Shown: piece after piece, positions 34,184 to 42,688 of the stretch
How the letters are laid out: every line of letters begins with the position of its first letter
How positions within the stretch are numbered: position 1 is the first letter of the stretch
Assembly (NCBI GenBank): GCA_963677085.2
Contig: CAXXFH010000004.1
Span: forward strand, 4,464,001-4,528,000
Source: G963677085 sp963677085
Lineage (GTDB): Bacteria > Planctomycetota > Planctomycetia > Pirellulales > Thermoguttaceae
Direction of reading: 5' to 3'
DNA length: 64,000 nucleotides
Position numbers and translations under genes: made by a program
Notes under the pieces: model-generated
What the model was told of the DNA's origin: nothing
Seen by the model: the letters and a program-made list of their open reading frames with translations, nothing else
Databases searched by the model: none

Positions 34184-35293
34184 GTGGTTAACGTTCGTCG
34201 CGAGCACAAAGCGTTTACCCTGGTCGAGCTGTTGGTGGTGATTGCCATTATCGGAATTCTAATCGCCCTGTTGTTGCCGGCGGTCCAGTCGGCTCGGGAA
34301 GCGGCTCGGACGTTGCAGTGCAAAAATAATCTCAAACAGTTGGGTCTGGCGCTGCACAATTATCACAGCAGTTGGGAAACCTTTCCGCCCAGTTCCACCT
34401 GGGACATTGCCAACGGCGGCAAGTCGTTCATCGACGGCACGACGGCCCATTCTCGCATCAGTCCGAATTGGGTGATCCTGTTGCTTCCGTATATGGAGCA
34501 GCAAACACTTTACGACCAGTTCGACCTGGACTATTACATCACCGATTCGCGGAATGCCGCGGCGCGTTCAGCCGAGTTGTCGTTCATGCTCTGTCCGACC
34601 GACAGCTACAATCGGCAAAAGCTCGACGGCTCGGGCGCTTCAGGCACATCGGCCTTGGGCGACGGTTGGGCGCGTGGCAACTACGGCGGCAATGGCGGCG
34701 CCGGCTTCATGTCCTATACTCAACACCAGGATTACGCCTGTGCCGCTTGGGCCGTCGACACCAGCGGTAATGCCAATTGGCCGAAACGCGAGTTCCGTGG
34801 GGTGATGGGGGCGAACGCCTCGACGAGCATCAGTCAGATTCGCGACGGCACAACCCATACCATTCTGCTGGCGGAGGTTCGTGCGGGCCTGACATCGTTC
34901 GACATTCGCGGCACCTGGGCCTTGGGCGGCGCGGGCGCCAGCGCCATCTGGGCGTGTGGGTGGTATGGCGACGCCAACGGCCCCAACGCTTCGCTGGACG
35001 AATCCGATGACATTTGGGCCTGCGACAGCATCGAAAGTGCCTTGGGTAGCTCCGAGGCGGTCACCCGAATGGGCATGGGCTGTTACATCAACGGCAATAA
35101 CCGCCAGTCGACCGCCCGAAGCCTCCACTCCGGCGGCGTGAACGTTTGCATGGCCGACGGCAGTGTTTGCTTTGTCAGCGACTACATCGACACGACCACC
35201 ACGACCGACAGCAACGGCGATAAGGTCTTCTCCACCTGGGACCGCCTCATTCTCTCGACCGACGGCCAACCGGTGGCTGATGGGGAGTTATGA
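34184..35293 (+). CDS. DUF1559 type IV pilin-like protein, module 2
   Basis: A GTG start at 34184 with AAGGAC upstream gives (M)VNVRREHKAFTLVELLVV, the prepilin signal at the expected place. The hydrophobic helix, SAREAARTLQCKNNLKQLGL and the C-terminal motif HSGGVNVCMADGSVCFVSDY follow. An in-frame ATG further upstream lies inside the preceding gene and is unlikely. Same family and position as in modules 1 and 3. 369 aa. Confidence 0.88.
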   Translation: MVNVRREHKAFTLVELLVVIAIIGILIALLLPAVQSAREAARTLQCKNNLKQLGLALHNYHSSWETFPPSSTWDIANGGKSFIDGTTAHSRISPNWVILLLPYMEQQTLYDQFDLDYYITDSRNAAARSAELSFMLCPTDSYNRQKLDGSGASGTSALGDGWARGNYGGNGGAGFMSYTQHQDYACAAWAVDTSGNANWPKREFRGVMGANASTSISQIRDGTTHTILLAEVRAGLTSFDIRGTWALGGAGASAIWACGWYGDANGPNASLDESDDIWACDSIESALGSSEAVTRMGMGCYINGNNRQSTARSLHSGGVNVCMADGSVCFVSDYIDTTTTTDSNGDKVFSTWDRLILSTDGQPVADGEL

Positions 35294-35650
35294 GCGGAAG
35301 TGGGTAAGTGGATCGTGGTTGGTGGGCAGGGGGCATCGCAGGTAGCAGCGATGATCTTGCGGAATCGGCGTCATTCTTGTTGCAGTCGGAACTGCAAAAC
35401 CGTCGGTGTTGCCATCAGCAACGGGCGGAGCACTGCTGGGACGCTGCCGCATGGCAAACATCCTCCCGTGACAACGTTACCCCCGACGTTCTCGATGTAA
35501 CTCCTTCTGGTGTTATGTTTTGCGTTATTGCCTCTCTCTTCTCTCCGGCAATTCCCCAGATTCTTTGTTAAACCCAACCGCGCCGTAGGATTACTGTAGC
35601 GAGAGGGGGGGGATCTGTTTGTCTGTACCCGCTTTCCGTGGGGTGTCTGC
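35294..35650. other. Gene-free region with an orphan copy of the DUF1559 leader
   Basis: About 35395-35500 resembles the DUF1559 leader of module 3: CGGTGTTGCC, a GTTGC/GCAAC hairpin, CATCCTCCCGTGACAACGTT and CCCCGACG. No DUF1559 gene follows; instead module 3 begins. Module 2 also lacks the small lipoprotein found at this place in modules 1 and 3. Confidence 0.45.
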
Positions 35651-36208
35651 GTGAGAAGCGATTGCCCGGAGCAAGCCGTCGTGCCCGACTTTGATCGGCA
35701 TGCCGAATTCACGGAACTGCTGAGCCGTCATCACGGCCAGTTGTACGGCTACATTTTCGCGCTGATTCGCAACTTCAACGATACGCAAGACGTGCTGCAG
35801 CAGGCATGCCTGACGATGTGGGAGAAATACGACGAGTACGACTCGGGCACGTCGTTTATCGCCTGGGCGTGCGTCGTCGCGCGTTTCAAGGTGCTTCAGT
35901 TTCTCGAAAAACAACAACGCTACCAGCGACAGTTCAGCGAACAGGTGCAGCATGAGCTGGCGGCCCTTCAGGCGAGTATTTCCGAAGAAGAAGCCGACGC
36001 CCGCCGCGGGGCGCTGAAGAACTGTTTGAAAAAGCTGCCCGAGCGACAGAAGACTCTCGTATTGCGGTGCTATGAGGGCGTCGACTCGATTCGCGAGGTC
36101 GCATCCGACCTGGGTCGCACGCCGCACAGCGTTCACAGTTCCTTGCGAAACATCCGTCGCAAGCTGCTCGAGTGTATCGACCGCACTCTGGCCACGGAGG
36201 GACGCTGA
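35651..36208 (+). CDS. ECF sigma factor, module 3
   Basis: Region 2: NDTQDVLQQACLTMWEKYDE and FIAWACVVARFKVLQFLEKQ; region 4: RCYEGVDSIREVASDLGRTP and VHSSLRNIRRKLLECI. This is the most typical member of the Rhodopirellula-type ECF group in the window. GTG start. The stop shares one base with the ATG of the FecR-like gene (TGATG). 185 aa. Confidence 0.87.
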   Translation: MRSDCPEQAVVPDFDRHAEFTELLSRHHGQLYGYIFALIRNFNDTQDVLQQACLTMWEKYDEYDSGTSFIAWACVVARFKVLQFLEKQQRYQRQFSEQVQHELAALQASISEEEADARRGALKNCLKKLPERQKTLVLRCYEGVDSIREVASDLGRTPHSVHSSLRNIRRKLLECIDRTLATEGR

Positions 36209-37872
36209 TGGGCAATTGGAGAGAAATTTCCAAAGAGACGCTTCAACTGATCGAGGCCGCCTCGGACGACCGGCTCGACGACGAGCAGTTTGCACGACTC
36301 GATCAGTTGATTCGCGACGATTCGGAAATCGCACGCTGCTATCTCGACTGCATGCAATTCGAAGTGGACATGCATCTAGAGGCTTACCAGCAACGCTCGC
36401 TTGCAGCGTGTCGGGAAACGATCGAGTCGTTGGGGCTGCCACAGTCTGAGGCTCTGTTGCCATCCGAGTCGTACCACGGCGTCCGACGGTTTCTGGCGAC
36501 GACCGCGCCGCGTTGGGTCGATTGGCGAACGCACCCGGCCCGTTTTACCGCCACGGTGCTGACGTTGACGCTCATCTTTTGGGCGGTCGTCGTCGGGGTC
36601 GTTTGGCCACGTTTCAGCGGAAAAGACGTGGCGCGGCAGCCTGTTTCGCAGGAAGAGCAATTCGAGGGGCCGATTGTTGCCCGAGTTTTGCAGGTGGTCG
36701 ATGCCCAGTGGGACGGCGATCCTCGTCGGGGGCCCATGCCGGGCACACACCTGCGGCAAGGACGGCGGCTGATGCTGAAAGCCGGGTTGGCCAAGATCCG
36801 TTTCGTCAATGGCGTTACCGTGTTGCTCGAAGGGCCTGCCACGTTTACGCCGAACAACGAAAATGCGGGCGACCTGCAACTCGGCAAGTTGGTTGCCCGG
36901 GTGCCGCAAGGGAATACCGGCTTTGTGGTCGAAACACCCCGGGCTACGATTACCGACCTGGGGACCGAATTCGGCGTCAAAGTTGCTCCTGAAGGGCAGG
37001 TCCAGGTGCTCGTTTTCGAAGGCACGGTTGAATTGGCGCGAAAAGACGACGTTTCCGCAGCGCGGCAACGCCTTCATGCTGGACAGGCAATACATATTAG
37101 CTCTGAAGGAAATCTCGAGAACATCGTTGAAGTTTCCCAGCAGTTGACCAGAGCATTCCGTCGCTATCTGCCAGGCGATCCGGTTCTGGGAGATTACGAC
37201 CAGCAGGTGCTTGCCGATCGGCCGGTCGCCTATTGGCCGCTTTCCGAAGAGTTCGGTCGTGTGGCTCACGATGTCGCCGGCGAGCATCACGGTCGCGTGT
37301 TGGGTGCCGCACAACGCCAAAACGACGGCTGGCCGTGCCTTGCTCTGGACGGGCGCGGGTTGATCGAAGTGCCCTACGATCCTGCCTTGAATCCCAAGGC
37401 CTTTTCGGTGGAAGCCTGGGTGAAGCCGTCATCAGGAGACGGTTACGGCGCGGTCATCAGTTCGCGTGACGGTCGGATAAGAAACGGTTTCATCCTGTAT
37501 TCCGCGCCGGAAGACCGTTCGGAGTTTTGGGTGGGCGACGGTCAGCAAAACTGGCAAACGGTTGATGCGACGCGAGACACCGTCGGTACGTGGACGCACG
37601 TTGCCGCATCGTTCGAGCCGAAAGACAACTGCCTGGCCGGAATATGCCGGGGAATCCAACGCCTTTACGTCAACGGCCAACTCGTCGCCGAGGACCACGA
37701 CGCGGAATACTTGCCGCACGAGGAACAACCTCATGCGTTGCGCATCGGCGCCGGCGCGAATGAAAAAGAACCCGATTACTTCCTGCACGGCAAGATCGCT
37801 CGCGTGGCCGTGTACGACCGCGTACTACCGAGTGAAACCATACGTAGTCACTACGAAACACTACGACCTTAA
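36208..37872 (+). CDS. FecR-like membrane regulator with C-terminal LamG domain, module 3
   Basis: Cytosolic part with DDRLDDEQFARLDQLIRDDS; membrane segment near 122-143 (VLTLTLIFWAVVVGVVWP); FecR domain (LRQGRRLMLKAGLAKIRFVN, FVVETPRATITDLGTEFGV). The last 220 residues are a LamG/concanavalin-like domain: VAYWPLSEEFGRVAHDVAGE, FSVEAWVKPSSGDGYGAVIS, WTHVAASFEPKD and LHGKIARVAVYDRVL. The adjacent PEP-CTERM protein is also LamG-like. 554 aa. Confidence 0.87.
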   Translation: MGNWREISKETLQLIEAASDDRLDDEQFARLDQLIRDDSEIARCYLDCMQFEVDMHLEAYQQRSLAACRETIESLGLPQSEALLPSESYHGVRRFLATTAPRWVDWRTHPARFTATVLTLTLIFWAVVVGVVWPRFSGKDVARQPVSQEEQFEGPIVARVLQVVDAQWDGDPRRGPMPGTHLRQGRRLMLKAGLAKIRFVNGVTVLLEGPATFTPNNENAGDLQLGKLVARVPQGNTGFVVETPRATITDLGTEFGVKVAPEGQVQVLVFEGTVELARKDDVSAARQRLHAGQAIHISSEGNLENIVEVSQQLTRAFRRYLPGDPVLGDYDQQVLADRPVAYWPLSEEFGRVAHDVAGEHHGRVLGAAQRQNDGWPCLALDGRGLIEVPYDPALNPKAFSVEAWVKPSSGDGYGAVISSRDGRIRNGFILYSAPEDRSEFWVGDGQQNWQTVDATRDTVGTWTHVAASFEPKDNCLAGICRGIQRLYVNGQLVAEDHDAEYLPHEEQPHALRIGAGANEKEPDYFLHGKIARVAVYDRVLPSETIRSHYETLRP

Positions 37873-37899
37873 CAATCTTTCTTTTTGGAGGTGACAACG

Positions 37900-38658
37900 A
37901 TGCGAGTGAAGTCATGGACAATTTGTTTGGGATTGGCGGCGCTGGTGGGATCGTCCTGCTGTCGCACGGCACGGGCCGAAATCGTGGCCCAGTGGGATTT
38001 CACGGCCGCGAGTGACCCGGCCGACGATATCTCGGGCAACGGTCACGACGGTACGGCCGGAACCGGCACGACGTTCAGCACCACCACCGGGGCCGATTTC
38101 GATAACACGAACAACGGCGATATTGCGGTGTCCAACACCACCGGAATCATGCCGTCGGACATCACGGCCGGTGAAATCTGGAAACTTACGCTCACCGGCG
38201 TCCACTTCGATACGGTTACGGACCACCACAACGCCCTCGTTAGTAGCCGGAGCAATTCTGTTGGAGCAGGCTTCATGATCTATCGAACGCCTTCGGACTC
38301 AATTGAATTTTGGACGGGACAAAGCCCCATGTGGAATACACTTCAAAGCGGCGTGACAGCAAACACGACGGACGTTTATGACATGGTCGTCACTTGGGAC
38401 GGTACCGAGATGAGCATCGATGTCAACGGCACGGTTGCTTCCATGACTCCGGTTTCGTTCGATGGTTCTTCTTACGGCAACAGCCTTTTTTTTGGAAATG
38501 GCAGCGATTCGGGTGACAACTACTTTTTCGACGGCCAGATCGGCGGCGCGACGATTGAGATTTCGGCCGTGCCCGAGCCATCGGCACTGGTGTTGACCGG
38601 GATAGGACTGCTCGGCTTGGTGTTCTACGGCTGGCGACGACGAGGGTGGCACCGATGA
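37900..38658 (+). CDS. PEP-CTERM surface protein with LamG-like domain, module 3
   Basis: A signal peptide ends in ARAEI. The domain opens VAQWDFTAASDPADDISGNG and contains HNALVSSRSNSVGAGFMIYR, IEFWTGQSPMWNTLQSGV and VVTWDGTEMSIDVNGTV, the order of a LamG sandwich and parallel to the LamG part of the FecR-like protein (VISSRDGRIRNGFILYSAP, SEFWVGDGQQNWQTVDA). The end is AVPEPSALVLTGIGLLGLV with WRRRGWHR. A strong GGAGGTG site precedes ATG 37900. 252 aa. Confidence 0.85.
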   Translation: MRVKSWTICLGLAALVGSSCCRTARAEIVAQWDFTAASDPADDISGNGHDGTAGTGTTFSTTTGADFDNTNNGDIAVSNTTGIMPSDITAGEIWKLTLTGVHFDTVTDHHNALVSSRSNSVGAGFMIYRTPSDSIEFWTGQSPMWNTLQSGVTANTTDVYDMVVTWDGTEMSIDVNGTVASMTPVSFDGSSYGNSLFFGNGSDSGDNYFFDGQIGGATIEISAVPEPSALVLTGIGLLGLVFYGWRRRGWHR

Positions 38659-38805
38659 TTTTCCGCAATGGCAGCTTGTCTATCGAAAGGACTTAATCGG
38701 AAAATTGTCGGTGTTGCCTTGGCAACGAGAGGACCGTTGCAGGGTGTATTGTCCTGTCCGGCATCCTCTTGTGACCACGTCACCCCGACGTGTTGGGGAA
38801 GAACA
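38659..38805 (+). promoter_or_regulatory. Conserved leader before the DUF1559 gene, module 3
   Basis: The first half matches the module 1 leader (ATGGCAG, TTGTC, GGACTT, CGGTGTTGC). The second half matches the stretch at 35395-35500, including a GTTGCC/GGCAAC hairpin, CATCCTCTTGTGACCACGTC and CCCCGACG. The ribosome site GGGGAAG for the DUF1559 start is at the end. Confidence 0.5.
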
Positions 38806-39747
38806 ATGGCGCGAGCGAGCAAGGTGCATGGTTTTACACTAGTGGAACTGCTGGTGGTCATTGCCATTATCGGCATCTTGATCGGACTGCTGTTGCCGGC
38901 CGTGCAATCGGCTCGGGAAGCGGCCCGACGGTTGCAGTGTTCCAATAACCTCAAGCAACTCAGCTTGGGAATACAAAACTACCTGACGGCCATCGGGTGT
39001 TTCCCGTATGGCGTTTTGGATGAAGGAACCACCGGCTTTCACAAACGCGACACCTGGATGCAGCAAACGTTGCCCTATATCGAGCAAGGGGCTTTGTACG
39101 ACCAATACATGGATTGGGATGGCGAGTGGGTAATGTATGCGCCCGATACAATCAAAAATATTGTACTCACAGCGTTTGTATGCTCCTCGGATCCGGCCTC
39201 GCCCGGCAGCGGTGGGGGTGGGTCTAACGACATGTTCCAGGGCAACTATGTCGGCTGCACGGGCGACGATTATATCGAGGTCAATCGGCCCCATGACCCC
39301 GATTACAGCCTGTACAATCTCGACGGCATCTTCTACGCCAATTCGAGCACACAGTGCGCGGACATCCGCGACGGTTTGTCGAACACGCTCCTGTTGTCGG
39401 AGGTCGTTGTTCGCCCTTACTCCGGTACGGCCGGCTGGGGCAGTGGGGGCGGCTACTGGGGTGGCGGGCAACACGCCTCGTTCGGCTTCACCACCATGGA
39501 ACCACCCAACACTACGGTGGCCGATCGTGTCTTCGAATGCAAAGATACGGCAATGGAGCAGTCGCCCTGTATCAGCGTGGGTGGCGACATCGAAAAATGT
39601 GTTTTTGCCCGCAGCTATCATACCGGCGGCGTGAATGTCGTGATGGCCGACGGAGCCGTGCAATTCACTTCGGAAACCATCGACCTGACGATTTGGCAAG
39701 GCCTGGGCACGCGCCGCGGCGGTGAAATCGTCGCGGGAGGGTTTTGA
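38806..39747 (+). CDS. DUF1559 type IV pilin-like protein, module 3
   Basis: The prepilin signal is KVHGFTLVELLVVIAIIGI, followed by SAREAARRLQCSNNLKQLSL. Inside is a glycine-rich stretch (GWGSGGGYWGGGQH) and near the end YHTGGVNVVMADGAVQFTSE, the family's terminal motif. It is the shortest of the three DUF1559 proteins here (313 aa). The lipoprotein gene starts three bases after its stop. Confidence 0.9.
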   Translation: MARASKVHGFTLVELLVVIAIIGILIGLLLPAVQSAREAARRLQCSNNLKQLSLGIQNYLTAIGCFPYGVLDEGTTGFHKRDTWMQQTLPYIEQGALYDQYMDWDGEWVMYAPDTIKNIVLTAFVCSSDPASPGSGGGGSNDMFQGNYVGCTGDDYIEVNRPHDPDYSLYNLDGIFYANSSTQCADIRDGLSNTLLLSEVVVRPYSGTAGWGSGGGYWGGGQHASFGFTTMEPPNTTVADRVFECKDTAMEQSPCISVGGDIEKCVFARSYHTGGVNVVMADGAVQFTSETIDLTIWQGLGTRRGGEIVAGGF

Positions 39748-39750
39748 TAC

Positions 39751-40164
39751 ATGCTCGTCGCGACACGAACACGAACTAGGACGATTGTTTATAGCCTTCT
39801 GCTGCTTCTGTGCGCCGGCTGTGGAACCAACGGACCGAAGACCTACGAGGTGACCGGTACTGTCGCGTTCGACGGCCAGCCGGTAGCCGCCGGGGAAATC
39901 ATCTTCCGCTCGCCCGAAGGTGACCAGAAAAGCTGGGCCGGGAAAATCACCGACGGACGCTACCAACTCCGTTCGACAGCGGGAAACAAACGGGTGGAGA
40001 TCACCGCCGTCCCAGAGATACGTTCCACGAGCAACTCCGCCAGCGGCGAACCGGAATTCGTCCGCCCAACAACCATTCCGGCCAAATACAACAAACAGTC
40101 GACACTCTCGGCCGAAGTCAAACCGAACGGCTCAAACACGTTTGGCTTCGATCTGAAACCGTGA
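39751..40164 (+). CDS. Small lipoprotein, module 3
   Basis: Lipobox LLCAGC near residue 24. The mature part (YEVTGTVAFDGQPVAAGEII, SWAGKITDGRYQLRSTAGNK, RPTTIPAKYNKQSTLSAEVK) is the small beta-sandwich lipoprotein commonly encoded after DUF1559 genes. It is the counterpart of the gene at 30269. 137 aa. Confidence 0.8.
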   Translation: MLVATRTRTRTIVYSLLLLLCAGCGTNGPKTYEVTGTVAFDGQPVAAGEIIFRSPEGDQKSWAGKITDGRYQLRSTAGNKRVEITAVPEIRSTSNSASGEPEFVRPTTIPAKYNKQSTLSAEVKPNGSNTFGFDLKP

Positions 40165-40194
40165 GAAGACGTAGGAAGAAATGGTCAAGCACTA

Positions 40195-40674
40195 CTACGA
40201 ATCTTGATAGGCGTTGTCGTTTATCTTGCTGTAGCAGTCGTCTTCCTCAACGGCCTCTTCCTCACCGCGAAACAGCACCCCCACGTCCAACACCGACTCG
40301 GCCACGAAGCGGCCTGGGCCGAGGACGATGGCTAGGCCGAGCAGTCCGCGGTTGAGGTCGTCGGAGTATCGCCAAGGATGGTCGACCAGACCGCCGGCCC
40401 AACCGACGTTATCCATGTCGGGCTGAGGGGTGATCAGGTAGGCCAAGGCCACGTAGATCAGCGTGCCTCCGATCACCAGCATCGCCGCGTGCAGCGTGGG
40501 CATCGGGACGTGTGGAATTGCGAAGGCCCAAATCACCGGCAGGCCAACCACCACGGCCACAAACCGGGCAGCCACCAGCGGTTTGCACTGGCAGACCTCG
40601 TGCTCGGTGCCAAACTTCACCTTGCCCACCTCACCCGGGTCGACTCGCTCTCCCCAGAACTCCATGAAGCTCAT
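40195..40674 (-). CDS. Membrane protein of unknown function (159 aa)
   Basis: Two hydrophobic helices (FVAVVVGLPVIWAFAIPHVP and LHAAMLVIGGTLIYVALAYL) are followed by a soluble end with WRYSDDLNRGLLGLAIVLGP and a very acidic tail (GEEEAVEEDD). Family not recognised. The gene is convergent with the module 3 lipoprotein gene. A signal peptide is absent. Confidence 0.65.
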   Translation of the reverse strand: MSFMEFWGERVDPGEVGKVKFGTEHEVCQCKPLVAARFVAVVVGLPVIWAFAIPHVPMPTLHAAMLVIGGTLIYVALAYLITPQPDMDNVGWAGGLVDHPWRYSDDLNRGLLGLAIVLGPGRFVAESVLDVGVLFRGEEEAVEEDDCYSKINDNAYQDS

Positions 40675-41200
40675 TGTCGTTCTCTCCTTCCAAGCAAACC
40701 GCCTGAAATTGGATTCCGCTCGTTCCGAAGTTGGTACTTCCTACTCGTTCCGAAGCTCCGGCTTTGGAACGCACTTCCGCGAAGCTCCTGCTTCGCTAGC
40801 ACCACGTTGTCATGTTGGTTTCCGCCGTTTCTAGTGAGAATTCGTCAGCGGCTACGGACTATTGTCTCCGTGTTCCTCGAAACAGGCCTTCTGGGCGATG
40901 GGTTCCGAAGCTGGAGCTTCGGAACCAGAAAAAGCCGGAAAGAAACCCGTTCAATAAAAAATATAGCATGTGGCGATTGCTACCACCCAAGGGAGGTGAC
41001 GCGGTGGACGAACCTTTGGGCGACTTTTCCTGTCCTTCGTGGTACTCGACGCAAACATTTTGCGGAATAATAACGCCCCCCAGCAGCTTTTCGGGGGGGC
41101 CTTTCCCTGGGCCAATGATTACAATACAACGTAGAGGCGCGGGCGTTATCCATTCAGAAACGGCGTTATCAATCCGGAAACCCCGAGGAACTGCAAAACC
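40675..41200. repeat. Gene-free region with dispersed palindromes
   Basis: A 24-base perfect palindrome at 40902-40925 (GTTCCGAAGCTG and its complement) and related half-copies at about 40711-40775 (TCGTTCCGAAG, GAAGCTCCGGCTTTGGAAC) belong to a repeat family. At 41074-41100 GCCCCCC and GGGGGGC form a hairpin followed by CTTTCCC, a possible terminator or leader hairpin before hflX. Confidence 0.6.
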
Positions 41201-42550
41201 GTGTACGAAATCGAACGGGCCGACAGTGTCGCCAGCGAGGCGGCCATTCTGGTCGGTGTTCTTCTGCCCGATCGGTCTACCCACGAACCACCGCTGTCGG
41301 AGCTGGAAGGTCTGGCTACGACCGCGGGTACGCAGGTGGTCGGGCGTCTGACGCAACGGCGGCAAATGCCCGCCACGGCGACCTACCTGGGCAAAGGAAA
41401 GGTGGAAGAATTGCGTCTGCTGGCCGAAAAGGTCGAGGCCGATGTGATTATCTTCGACAACGACCTTTCGCCGGGCCAAACCCGAAACCTGGAAAAAGCC
41501 ACTGACGTGAAGGTGATCGACCGAACCGAGTTGATCCTCGATATCTTCGCCTCGCGCGCCCAAACCTACCAAGCCCGACTGGCCGTGGAACTGGCACAGC
41601 ACGTGTACGCCATGCCGCGGCTGAAACGGATGTGGACTCACCTTTCGCGACAGAAAAACAGCGTGGGCCTACGCGGGCCGGGTGAAAAACAGCTCGAAGA
41701 AGACCGCCGTCTGGTAGAAAAACGCATTCGCGATTTGCGTCGCGAGTTGGAGGTGATCGAGAATCGCAAGCAGCGCGAGGTGGCCGCTCGCCGCGATGCG
41801 AAAACCGTCTCCCTGGTTGGCTATACCAATGCCGGTAAGAGCACCTTGCTAAACGCCCTAACCGGGGCCGACGTCTATACCCAGGACGCCCTGTTCGCTA
41901 CGCTCGACACGCGAACGCGTCGCTGGCAACTGCCCGGCTGGGGGCCCATTCTGCTGAGCGACACGGTGGGGTTTATTCGCGATTTGCCCCACCATCTGAT
42001 CGAAAGCTTTAAGGCCACGCTGGAAGAAGCTCGGCAGGCCGACCTGCTGCTGCATGTGGCCGACGGCAGCAACCCGGCCGTCTCCGATCAGATCATGGCA
42101 GCCTACAAGGTACTCGAAGAGATTGGTATCCAGCAGAAAGACACCTTGCTGGTAATCAATAAGGTCGACTCCCTGCCCGACCGCGTTCGCCTGGAAGGTC
42201 TGTTGCAGCGTTATCCGAACGCCGTAACAATTAGCGCCGCCACGGGTGAGGGTCTGAAGCAACTGGCTGCCGCGGTGAGCGATGCGTTGAGCCACGCCTT
42301 TCACGACCTGGACGTGGAAATGGGAGTCGACAACGGCCGCCTGTTGGCCTACTTGGCCGCTCACGGCGAAGTCCTCTCGAAACAGTACCACGACAGTCGC
42401 GTCGTGGTGCATTGTCGCGTGCCGCAGCGTTTCCTGGGTGGAATCCACGGAGAACGTGTCGACGTGCGGCCGCACCGCAAGAACGGCCACCTCGTCGCGG
42501 GCAGCACGACCACGCAGCTCGTCACGGAACCAGCCGAGGACGTTGCCTGA
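41201..42550 (+). CDS. hflX: Ribosome-associated GTPase HflX
   Basis: The N-terminal HflX domain has ATYLGKGKVEELRLLAEKVE and IIFDNDLSPGQTRNLEKATD; the coiled linker carries GLRGPGEKQLEEDRRLVEKR; the G domain has GYTNAGKSTLLNALTG (G1), FATLDTRTRR (G2), LSDTVGFIRDLPHHLIESFK (G3) and NKVD (G4). HflX splits stalled ribosomes under stress. GTG 41201 is the start, with GAGGA upstream. 449 aa, usual length. Confidence 0.95.
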   Translation: MYEIERADSVASEAAILVGVLLPDRSTHEPPLSELEGLATTAGTQVVGRLTQRRQMPATATYLGKGKVEELRLLAEKVEADVIIFDNDLSPGQTRNLEKATDVKVIDRTELILDIFASRAQTYQARLAVELAQHVYAMPRLKRMWTHLSRQKNSVGLRGPGEKQLEEDRRLVEKRIRDLRRELEVIENRKQREVAARRDAKTVSLVGYTNAGKSTLLNALTGADVYTQDALFATLDTRTRRWQLPGWGPILLSDTVGFIRDLPHHLIESFKATLEEARQADLLLHVADGSNPAVSDQIMAAYKVLEEIGIQQKDTLLVINKVDSLPDRVRLEGLLQRYPNAVTISAATGEGLKQLAAAVSDALSHAFHDLDVEMGVDNGRLLAYLAAHGEVLSKQYHDSRVVVHCRVPQRFLGGIHGERVDVRPHRKNGHLVAGSTTTQLVTEPAEDVA

Positions 42551-42567
42551 GCAGAACGTAGTACTTG

Positions 42568-42643
42568 GGTGCCATGCCCACACTTGCGTGGGCATGCTGG
42601 AGGCACCCAAGAACATGCCCACGTAAGCGTGGGCATGGCACCC
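42568..42643. repeat. Inverted repeat of the GTGCCATGCCCAC family
   Basis: GGGTGCCATGCCCAC and its reverse complement GTGGGCATGGCACCC bound the segment, with two further short hairpins inside. A related copy lies at 47951-48026. Confidence 0.75.
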
Positions 42644-42688
42644 GTTCCCCTCCAGTCTCTAACTCCTGCCCCCCAACCTCTCTACATC

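Noticed and set aside
41074..41100. Riboswitch before hflX
   Set aside because: Only a simple C/G hairpin is visible; no known riboswitch core could be recognised.
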